The position numbers were made by a program, and so were the translations under genes. This document shows positions 1-6,413 of a stretch of DNA of 55,702 bases, piece by piece. The number at the start of each line of letters is the position of its first letter. The stretch's first letter is position 1. Source of the stretch: Lachnospiraceae bacterium (lineage in GTDB: Bacteria; Bacillota; Clostridia; Lachnospirales; Lachnospiraceae); contig JAFSYI010000077.1 of NCBI GenBank assembly GCA_017450065.1, forward strand, positions 1 to 55,702, in the 5' to 3' direction. The notes below the pieces were generated by a model that had not been told where the DNA came from, ran no database searches, and saw nothing but the letters and a program-made list of their open reading frames with translations.

Positions 1-17
1 ATATGACACCTCACTTT

Positions 18-55
18 CTAGTATAAATTATACTAGATAATAGTATAAAAGTCAA
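18..55 (-). promoter_or_regulatory. Promoter with palindromic operator for a gene leaving the left edge
   Basis: Read on the minus strand there is a -35 TTGACT (plus 50-55), a 17-nt spacer and a perfect -10 TATAAT (plus 27-32). The -10 lies inside a perfect 19-bp palindrome at 18-36 (CTAGTATAA, A, TTATACTAG). A third half-site TAGTATAA lies at 41-48 inside the spacer. A purine-rich GAGGTG (plus 7-12, minus strand) sits six bases from the window edge, so a start codon probably lies just outside. The layout suggests an autoregulated gene, for example a small DNA-binding repressor, but the gene itself is not visible. A weak hairpin CCGCAT/ATGCGG followed by TTTT is at 67-94. Confidence 0.55.
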
Positions 56-137
56 CTGGCAAACAGCCGCATTTGCTTGATTTTATGCGGTTTTCAATGT
101 CCTTAACGAATTAATAGTATAAACAGATGCAAAATTC

Positions 138-827
138 ATGATAGTAAAGGTAAATAATAAGGGACGTTATTATTCAGAGGATGTCGTTCTATATGAATAT
201 GAAGATGGATGTAATGTATATGCATATGATTCTATTCCGAAGGAGGTGATTAACAGATTCCATACTAGTATATGTGACAGTAATTACAGCGATAAAAAAT
301 TAGCCTATTCCTTTGAAAACAGCAACTATCACTACACTTATTTTTATAGAGAAGATAGAAGAGAAAATGAGAAATATTGCGTTGTTCAACTATATAATAA
401 CATAATGACACAAGGGTATTTATGGCTAGATGAATCTGGTAATATATGTAGGATGGAAAAGATGTTAAGCGTTGATGAATTAAAGCATGTTTCAAATAGA
501 ATTCTATTATCAGACACTTTGGCGTTGACGAAAGCCAGAGAAAATGGTATGCCGATCGATGCAAATATAAAGTATTCTGGTTTAATATATATTAGTAATG
601 ATGGCAAGGTATTATCCTGTTATGAAATAATATATGGTAACTATGAAATAATCTATATTAACACAGAAACAGGAGAACGTGAATATGCTGGGGTAACAGT
701 GTCAGGCAGTGCGTCCAGAGAGGACGCTTCAGATATCGTAATACATTTTAAAGGTGGCATTATTCTTTACAACTTTGTGAGCTGGATTTATGAGGGCGTA
801 TCTGAGCACCTTGGATCTCCTTTTTGA
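138..827 (+). CDS. Hypothetical protein, accessory region
   Basis: I do not recognise this 229-residue protein. It is rich in Tyr, Asn and Asp and has no obvious signal peptide or membrane segment, so it is probably cytosolic. No convincing Shine-Dalgarno sequence precedes the ATG, and the motif TAATAGTATAAA (112-123) lies just upstream, so the transcript may have a very short leader or the gene may be a 5'-truncated remnant. Base composition is AT-rich like the next two small genes and unlike the polysaccharide locus. Size and company with two other orphan small proteins resemble the immunity-like or hypothetical genes found in mobile islands, but this is inference from context only. Confidence 0.6.
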   Translation: MIVKVNNKGRYYSEDVVLYEYEDGCNVYAYDSIPKEVINRFHTSICDSNYSDKKLAYSFENSNYHYTYFYREDRRENEKYCVVQLYNNIMTQGYLWLDESGNICRMEKMLSVDELKHVSNRILLSDTLALTKARENGMPIDANIKYSGLIYISNDGKVLSCYEIIYGNYEIIYINTETGEREYAGVTVSGSASREDASDIVIHFKGGIILYNFVSWIYEGVSEHLGSPF

Positions 828-1007
828 CATCCTGATGTGGCTGGCGTTAAAGTTACAGTTAGTTAACTTCTATTATGAGAAGGACTTGTCGGATTAAATT
901 TTTTAAGGCTGATGTCTCTGTTAATCGAAAACATTGCATATTGCAGATGACCTAGCATCCTTCTTGATAGCACAAAAGCTAATTTTAGGATATTAGGAGG
1001 GTTGGGA

Positions 1008-1685
1008 ATGACATTTAATAGAGCTTTCAAAGATATTTTTGGCTCTGAGCTGACAGAGAAGGGATATAAATACAGCGCAAAGCTGGGAAGATTTGTGAAA
1101 GTAAAAAATGATGAATTGATATACTCTGTTGGCTACAGAAACATTCCGGCGATTTATCACAATAAAAAGTGTTTTACAATAACCTCCGGGATAAGGACTG
1201 TTTATTTTGATGGGATAAATAAATGTACCTTTGAGAGTACAGAGAGTGATTTGCAGGTATTTTCGTCAATTCCAGAATGGATAGAATTTGCATATGATGA
1301 ATTGGATATGTATGATGTTGTAAAGAATTCACGTTCGAGAGTAAAAGAATTGGTATTGCCAGTATTTGATAATGTGAAAGATTTGGAGTCATACATCACT
1401 TTTGCCAAGAGAAATCATATTGATGTCTTTCATTATAGTGATAGATCTGCGATGGATTCATTAGTCCTGTTTCTGACTGATAATCATGAGGATTTTGAAG
1501 AGCAAATCCTAAGAGCTTCCGTAAACAGTGATGAAAACTTTGTTCGGAAATGTATGTACGAGTATTTAATTGGTCCCAGAGATAGGGTATATAATGATAA
1601 GAAATTGTATAAAAGAGCATTAGAGGAAGCGACACGTCGTAAAAAGGAGAATTTGGAAACATTACACATGCTAAAGGCAATATAA
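1008..1685 (+). CDS. Hypothetical protein, weakly DUF4304-like
   Basis: This 225-residue soluble protein opens with an FKDIFGSELTEKGYKYS segment followed by a Lys-rich strand. That resembles the start of DUF4304-type proteins (short N-terminal helix, then GFK/GYK and a beta strand), a family often seen as immunity or accessory genes. I chose the ATG at 1008 because AGGAGG ends at 1000 with 7-nt spacing; the in-frame TTG at 1002 lies too close to that site. The C-terminal quarter is Lys/Arg/Glu-rich and probably helical. It follows the 138-827 gene with a 180-nt gap that holds no clear feature. The family link is tentative. Confidence 0.6.
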   Translation: MTFNRAFKDIFGSELTEKGYKYSAKLGRFVKVKNDELIYSVGYRNIPAIYHNKKCFTITSGIRTVYFDGINKCTFESTESDLQVFSSIPEWIEFAYDELDMYDVVKNSRSRVKELVLPVFDNVKDLESYITFAKRNHIDVFHYSDRSAMDSLVLFLTDNHEDFEEQILRASVNSDENFVRKCMYEYLIGPRDRVYNDKKLYKRALEEATRRKKENLETLHMLKAI

Positions 1686-1760
1686 GAGATAGGGTACAAT
1701 AGATAATAGCTGTTAACATCGGCTAACGCTAGCGGAAGAAGGACAAAGAAGGATTGCTAA

Positions 1761-1874
1761 GGATCTGTACGGGAGCAACGCTATAAATTCGGTTACGATA
1801 AGAATAATGGAAAGCTTCTGATCGATTATGAAGAATATTGTAAAATAAGGAAGGAAGCTGTTGAAAATCAATAA
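1761..1874 (+). pseudogene. Possible serine recombinase remnant
   Basis: Between two small genes there is a stop-bounded stretch without its own start. It translates to a peptide containing FGYDKNNGKLLIDYEEYCKI. Large serine recombinases often have a GYdk..GkLvId.eEA..v motif just after the catalytic domain, and this fragment resembles it. The rest of the gap 1686-2008 holds no other recognisable gene. The match is short, so this could be coincidence. If real, it records a former mobile element at this locus. Confidence 0.25.
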
Positions 1875-2008
1875 TCCAAGAACGAAAAGACGAACCGTCC
1901 AGTGTTTCATAGAAGGGCATGTCATTACTCGAATATATCCTCTGATTTTGAGTATGAAGAATGTGGTTTTTTATGCACATATGGAAAGCAGAAGGTGAGG
2001 AAAAGACT

Positions 2009-2389
2009 ATGACATTCGAGTTTGATGTGGTAAGCGAAAGACGTGCAAAAGAAGTGGAGTTGCAAACAAATCATTTTGAAGATATTCCACGAGAATATTT
2101 GAGTTTTGGTCCGTATAAGTTTTCTGGGTATATGGTGAAAACAAAGGATGAATACTATTTACTTACAGCCATGAGCGGAAGAATAAAAAACTTGTTCGAA
2201 AAAGAATACACCTGCTATCTTTTTGTTTATGGAAAGAATCATATTTTTTTTGATGTCAATAGGTTTTCCAGTTCGGGAAAGTTCGTACATGATTGTGATA
2301 AAGACACATGGTTTTATGACATAATTAAGAATGATTGCATATGGGGAGACAGGGGACGGTTCTATGTCTCCCATAGCTATAGTGAATGA
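2009..2389 (+). CDS. Hypothetical small protein with a REP-encoded tail
   Basis: I do not recognise this 126-residue protein. The ATG at 2009 is chosen because AGGTGAGG (1993-2000) precedes it with 8-nt spacing; the upstream in-frame ATG at 1961 has no such site. There is no signal peptide or membrane segment. From about residue 111 the reading frame runs through a REP-like palindrome (2341-2374), so the last 16 residues are probably not original and the gene may be truncated by that insertion. It is AT-rich like its two upstream neighbours. Confidence 0.55.
   Translation: MTFEFDVVSERRAKEVELQTNHFEDIPREYLSFGPYKFSGYMVKTKDEYYLLTAMSGRIKNLFEKEYTCYLFVYGKNHIFFDVNRFSSSGKFVHDCDKDTWFYDIIKNDCIWGDRGRFYVSHSYSE
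2341..2374 (+). repeat. REP-like palindrome, copy 1
   Basis: ATGGGGAGACA and TGTCTCCCAT form an almost perfect stem around a core GGGGACGGTTC. GGGACGGTTC cores flanked by complementary GACA/TGTC arms are common dispersed REP-type repeats in Clostridia, some associated with REP transposases. No transposase is nearby. The element lies inside the 3' end of the small gene ending at 2389. Confidence 0.6.
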
Positions 2390-2580
2390 AATATGATTAA
2401 AGAAATATGTCATTAACCGTTGAACAGTGAATGAATTACAAGACAGCCCGGAGCCTAAGCTCCGAGCTGTTGTGTTATCATTGTAATCCTATCTACATGA
2501 AGGTTTAATACATTGCGGTAAATTTACGATTAAGATATTGTAAATGAAGTTATACTGTTTGCAGGACCAGATAGCTATAT

Positions 2581-2607
2581 AAGACAAAGGAATCGTCCCT
2601 GTGTCTT
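2581..2607 (-). repeat. REP-like palindrome, copy 2 (inverted)
   Basis: Read on the minus strand this has the same plan as the element at 2341: AAGACA arm, core GGGACGATTCC, then TGTCTT arm. The two copies lie about 210 bp apart in opposite orientation, so together they could also form a larger cruciform. Confidence 0.5.
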
Positions 2608-2715
2608 GTGAGAGGTAGACGATGACATTTTTCATATAATTGTCATCAGTACGTATATCGTTCTAAAGGAGCTACGAATGATTCATAAATTGTAATAATT
2701 GTAAAATTGACTGAG

Positions 2716-2805
2716 CATTTTTGACCGCTGATTTTTCTCCGTGACTTTTCGCTTAAGGTCTTCATTTAGAGACTTGAAAGCAGATAGCTGTTTTGGAGAA
2801 CAATC
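2716..2805. repeat. 90-bp repeat, copy 1 (complete inverted ends)
   Basis: This matches 5874-5963 at 82 of 90 positions by eye. Extended to 2812, its ends are an 18-bp inverted repeat with two mismatches (GACCGCTGATTTTTCTCC at 2723-2740 against the complement of 2795-2812), and an inner stem pairs GTCT with AGAC around 2758-2773. On the minus strand both copies also read as a related peptide containing FKSLNED and TEKNQRSKM. It could therefore be a MITE-like element, a structured RNA, or the duplicated end of a lost gene. Confidence 0.65.
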
Positions 2806-3244
2806 GGCGGTCTTTTATATTTTATGGATTTCATATTATCCAATATGCCCTGACGAGGTGGGATAAACTTTGCGATACATTTCGTAAATACATGAAGAGA
2901 TATCAAAAACAGGGCGTTAAGCTATTCACTATTTCATATCCTGTAATACAATTTCATATGTTGATCATACCAAATGATTTTGAAATCTGATATTCGTTTG
3001 AGTTCATCAATCAATAAGATAAAATACCTCCACCATTGGATTTATGTAAGCTGCATAATAATCAAAATGTGACGCAAATTAATTTATGATATTTCTTGAA
3101 ACAACCATTTTGATATGATAGAGTATAAATCGAACTTTTCCATTGAACAAAGAATTGAACATATAAAAAAATAAGTGGGAGAAACGAAAATGAACAAAGG
3201 TAAAGAGATACAGTGTATTCTGTTATGATGAGGATAATAATTCA

Positions 3245-5473
3245 TTGGTTCCCGTTGCAAGTGAATATGATACGGGTAGTAATACTATCATCGCACAAAA
3301 TACGAATACCGGAACGTATGTACTTGTAGACATGGAGAAATGGCTGGAGTACCTTGGATTTGATATTGTCGATGACAGTATTGATAATAACGATGAGACA
3401 ATAAATAGTGTCATTGAGATAACAGATGGTGACAATAAAAGGGAATACGGGACAGCATCTGTCAAAGAAGATGAACTTAAGCAAGAGCTTAGAGTGTCAA
3501 AAGGAACATCATTGCTTAAATCAAGCAGTGATACAGATACACCACGGTTATGGGATTACTCTATCAACACACCGGAGCATATCGTTCCGGGTGAAATGGA
3601 AGCGGATATTGTATTTTGCATAAATAATAAGATCGATGCAATAAACCCGACTGAGTTTGAAGCCATAAAAAGCAATATACTATTGATCGGGGATACTGTA
3701 TTCAAATGTAATAAGCGGGCCCGGATCTATATAATAGATCAAAACGGAGATTTGGTTAAAGGTGCGTCTGATTCCGAATGTGCTACAAATTCTGCTAATC
3801 TCAAGATAATGCTGAATAAAGTTGAGAACATTGAAGCAACAGAGATGTATATCGAACCGCAGCTTCATACACTTGTTATAGATATACCGTTCAGGGAAAC
3901 CGCATACCGTGCTGCATACTTCTTTGGGAATACATACAGAACATTTGAAAGTGAACTGTATAGCTACGACATAGCGAGGATAAATGTTCGTTGTATCATT
4001 AATAATCCATATACAGCAACCGACTCATGGTATGATACCCTTTCACAACGAACAAAGGGGTTGCTTTTGTATAATTATGTGGATTTTGCAGATGATGCAA
4101 TAGCTTTTATGTATGGCAGTACGGATGTATATGAACTGCACAATTACAATATGATATCTTCTGCCGGGATAAAGAAGATATCATTGAAGGATCGCTTGAA
4201 TATTCACAGTAACATTGATACAGATGAAGATACATTGAGCGATTGGTCAGAGATCAATACTGAGCAGATAACAGTTGATGATAATGGTAATGCTGTTCTT
4301 CCAACATATTTTGATTACCTTAACATGTATTATAAGGATAAGTATAATGATTGGAAAAAACAGTACAGGAGGCTGCGTGACAGAAATGGAAGAAATCTTG
4401 ATGATATGCTGAGTGAGGTGATTGTGTTACCAGTGCTGTCAGATCCAACGATGAAGGATTCTGACGGAGATGGAATCAATGACAATATTGAACGAACTCA
4501 GAATGCAATAGATAAAAGATATGAGTGCCTTGGTGCATTTCATGAAGATACTATTGAGACTATATATCCGGAATTGTCGGATCCATACTTCAACAATGAT
4601 AATTATCCAACATATATTACAGTGAATGGGAATGATGTTACAATGCATCTAAAAGTTGTTTTTAAGGGAGATTATAATGTCAAATCTGATACAGTACTTA
4701 ATACAAATGTTTCGGATTCTTCTACGCTGATCGAAATAAATAATATTTCAAATAGGATTGGTTCTGCTCCTACATTAAAGGAGTTAGCAATTGATGGGTT
4801 GAAAACCCGGTGGGAGAGACAGTATGTTGGGAACCTTTATGATTTTTGTGAGGGCTTAACTATTGGTTTTAGCATAGATATAATTGAAATACCGGATATT
4901 ATTTTCAAAAATGCCGTAACTTTAGACTTTAGAAGTGGCGTATGCGGTTTTAGCTTCAATGAAAATGGAGAGTGGAGAACTCATAAAAATAAGCATATTT
5001 TTATTTATACAAGTTATTGCATAGATGAAAATCATATAGATACTGATGGTTCACAGTGTCAATCATACAAGGAACAGTGGTATAACGAAGCATCATTTGA
5101 GGGAACGGTTGCGCATGAATTTGGTCATGCAATGGGGCTATATGATTTGTATCCGAAAGCTAAAAAGAACCATGAATTCACTATAAATTCAAATCAAGAG
5201 ATAACATATGTTCCACCAAGCCTTGGTATTCCCTCAAGTATCGGAATTACAACTAGTGGAGAAATAATGGGAACAAGTGGATGCCCAACAGCAAATGATA
5301 TTGAAATGGTGTTGATAGCCTTTTCAGAAGATGAAATGCAATACTATATACCATATGGAGAAGAACAAAGAATATCTAAGGCAATAAAGCATCCTATACA
5401 ATTTAAGAATGAAAGGGATTTGAACGTATTGTATCGTTGGAATGAACAAACATACTCCTTTCAAGTAATATGA
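3245..5473 (+). CDS. Metzincin-like zinc metalloprotease with calcium-binding repeats (frameshifted start)
   Basis: The 742-residue frame carries a zinc motif HEFGHAMGLYD (residues 624-634; H624, E625, H628, with D634 as likely third ligand) and a downstream Met-turn EIMGTSG (M675). This is the layout of metzincin peptidases whose third ligand is Asp. Earlier are two thrombospondin-type-3-like calcium loops (D325-D333 and D405-D413) and a stretch from about 118 (EADIVFCIN) that looks like a von Willebrand A fold lacking its metal site. No signal peptide is visible. The TTG at 3245 is only the end of the open frame. The well-placed ATG at 3190 (GGGAG, 8-nt spacing) enters this frame if one G is removed at AAAGGT, giving MNKVKRYSVFCYDEDNN before residue 1. 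So the gene is either frameshifted, misread in sequencing, or shifted at translation. The substrate is unknown. Confidence 0.75.
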   Translation: MVPVASEYDTGSNTIIAQNTNTGTYVLVDMEKWLEYLGFDIVDDSIDNNDETINSVIEITDGDNKREYGTASVKEDELKQELRVSKGTSLLKSSSDTDTPRLWDYSINTPEHIVPGEMEADIVFCINNKIDAINPTEFEAIKSNILLIGDTVFKCNKRARIYIIDQNGDLVKGASDSECATNSANLKIMLNKVENIEATEMYIEPQLHTLVIDIPFRETAYRAAYFFGNTYRTFESELYSYDIARINVRCIINNPYTATDSWYDTLSQRTKGLLLYNYVDFADDAIAFMYGSTDVYELHNYNMISSAGIKKISLKDRLNIHSNIDTDEDTLSDWSEINTEQITVDDNGNAVLPTYFDYLNMYYKDKYNDWKKQYRRLRDRNGRNLDDMLSEVIVLPVLSDPTMKDSDGDGINDNIERTQNAIDKRYECLGAFHEDTIETIYPELSDPYFNNDNYPTYITVNGNDVTMHLKVVFKGDYNVKSDTVLNTNVSDSSTLIEINNISNRIGSAPTLKELAIDGLKTRWERQYVGNLYDFCEGLTIGFSIDIIEIPDIIFKNAVTLDFRSGVCGFSFNENGEWRTHKNKHIFIYTSYCIDENHIDTDGSQCQSYKEQWYNEASFEGTVAHEFGHAMGLYDLYPKAKKNHEFTINSNQEITYVPPSLGIPSSIGITTSGEIMGTSGCPTANDIEMVLIAFSEDEMQYYIPYGEEQRISKAIKHPIQFKNERDLNVLYRWNEQTYSFQVI

Positions 5474-5490
5474 ATGAGGGGTGTGATGGT

Positions 5491-5820
5491 ATGAAGAAGC
5501 TATTAAATCCGATGATTGCAATAGTAATTAATTGGTTTTTGTTCGTAGCTTTTGCAAGATATTTTATGCGTGATCTGTATGAATTGTTCCCGAGAGGTAA
5601 TGGCAATCTGCATACGGGAGAGAATTATTATGGTCCCGGCGCCTTTTCAATTACTGTTATATTTGTATTTTTTGTTTTGGGTATCATTTATAATCATATA
5701 TGTATACGGGTAAGAACGTATGATAAGGAAAGCGGTTATGAGTTTGCCGCAAATTTGATTCTCGTGATCAGCTTTACTATTCAAAGTGCGATCGTTCTGA
5801 ATTATTTTGGACTTCCGTAA
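5491..5820 (+). CDS. Small membrane protein next to the protease
   Basis: A 109-residue protein with three likely membrane segments: an N-terminal one after MKKLLNP, a middle one in the FSITVIFVFFVLGII stretch, and a C-terminal one in ANLILVISFTIQSAIVL. I do not recognise a family. The ATG at 5491 has AGGGG (5477-5481) 9 nt upstream; an in-frame ATG at 5470 overlaps the protease stop codon and is an alternative that would couple translation. The tight junction implies co-transcription with the protease, so a role in anchoring, exporting or restraining that enzyme is possible but is inference. Confidence 0.6.
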   Translation: MKKLLNPMIAIVINWFLFVAFARYFMRDLYELFPRGNGNLHTGENYYGPGAFSITVIFVFFVLGIIYNHICIRVRTYDKESGYEFAANLILVISFTIQSAIVLNYFGLP

Positions 5821-5873
5821 ATCCTCCACTTCAACGGAGAGGGAAGATATGCCATTAAGAATGCCCTGCACTA

Positions 5874-5963
5874 CATTTTTGACCGCTGATTTTTCTCCGT
5901 GGCTTCTCGCTTAGGGTCTTCATTTAAGGACTTGAAAGTGGATAGCTGTTTTTGAGAACAATC
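5874..5963. repeat. 90-bp repeat, copy 2 (right arm truncated)
   Basis: This copy differs from 2716-2805 at eight positions and keeps the left inverted arm (GACCGCTGATTTTTCTCC, 5881-5898). The last bases of the right arm are replaced by the PAP2 fragment, so the copy looks broken at its right junction. In the minus-strand reading five of the eight changes alter the peptide, which gives no sign of selection for coding. Confidence 0.65.
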
Positions 5964-6200
5964 ATGCCAACCTTGATACTCCAAGTGCGCAGAAGAGTGG
6001 AGAATCTTCAGATCAAAAAAGTAACCGAGGTGTTTGCAATCGCTTTTTCGGCACTTATGGTAATCGGAAGGCTGATATCAGGGGTGCACTGGGCGACGGA
6101 TATAGTTGCTTCTGTATTATTATCTGCTGTATCAAGAAATGTGCCGCGTACTGTTACAGAAAAAAAGCAGGAAAGAGTAATACAAAGCAATAAGGATTGA
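5952..6200 (+). pseudogene. PAP2-family phosphatase, C-terminal fragment
   Basis: The 82-codon frame contains GRLISGVHWATDIVAS, which matches the third motif of PAP2-type lipid phosphatases (SR-x5-H-x3-D; the usual Ser is Gly here). A membrane segment leads into it, and a Lys-rich tail ends the protein as in the family. The preceding membrane segments and the first two phosphatase motifs are absent. The frame begins inside the 90-bp repeat, so the 5' part was lost at that junction. There is no ribosome-binding site. Non-functional by all signs. Confidence 0.6.
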
Positions 6201-6288
6201 CTGTGACACTTCTATGACATTTCATTTGTTATCCTCATACTAACAAAACAAAAACAACCGCTGAGACGGATAAAAGGAGGATAATTCT

Positions 6289-6363
6289 ATGAAGAAATTA
6301 GTTGGCACACTTTTGTCTGTCGGCAGCCGATTTGTAAAACCCCATGATCTATGGTATCCTTAA
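6289..6363 (+). pseudogene. Stub of a secreted or lipoprotein gene (24 codons)
   Basis: A very strong AGGAGG (6275-6280), 8 nt from ATG, starts a frame that begins MKKLVGTLLSVGS, like the first half of a signal peptide. It then runs into the left arm of a terminator and stops. A direct repeat CTGTGAC-N4-CTATGAC lies upstream near 6200-6217 and loosely resembles a Pho-type operator. I infer that the body of an exported-protein gene was deleted, leaving its control region and terminator. A functional tiny peptide cannot be excluded. Confidence 0.4.
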
Positions 6364-6386
6364 ACCACAGATCATGGGGGATTTTT
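6340..6386 (+). terminator. Strong rho-independent terminator
   Basis: The arms CCCCATGATCTATGG (6340-6354) and CCACAGATCATGGGG (6365-6379) pair at 14 of 15 positions around a short loop, followed by ATTTTT. It ends the accessory region just before the HD-GYP gene. Confidence 0.85.
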
Positions 6387-6413
6387 AATTTTTATGAATC
6401 GCAGGAGAGATAT

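Larger units (their letters stand above)
2390..3189. other. 800-bp intergenic region with repeats, no clear gene
   Basis: AT-rich DNA between the small-protein cluster and the protease gene. It holds a hairpin at 2443-2470 (ACAGC..GGAGC, loop CTAA, GCTCC..GCTGT) without a good T-tract, a REP-like palindrome (2581-2607) and the first 90-bp repeat (2716-2805). A 65-codon open frame at 2793-2990 has no Shine-Dalgarno site and begins inside the 90-bp repeat; I do not support it as a gene. The protease Shine-Dalgarno GGGAG is at 3177-3181. Confidence 0.5.

Noticed and set aside
2793-2990. 65-codon open frame behind the first 90-bp repeat
   Set aside because: It starts inside the repeat, has no ribosome-binding site and shows no recognisable domain.
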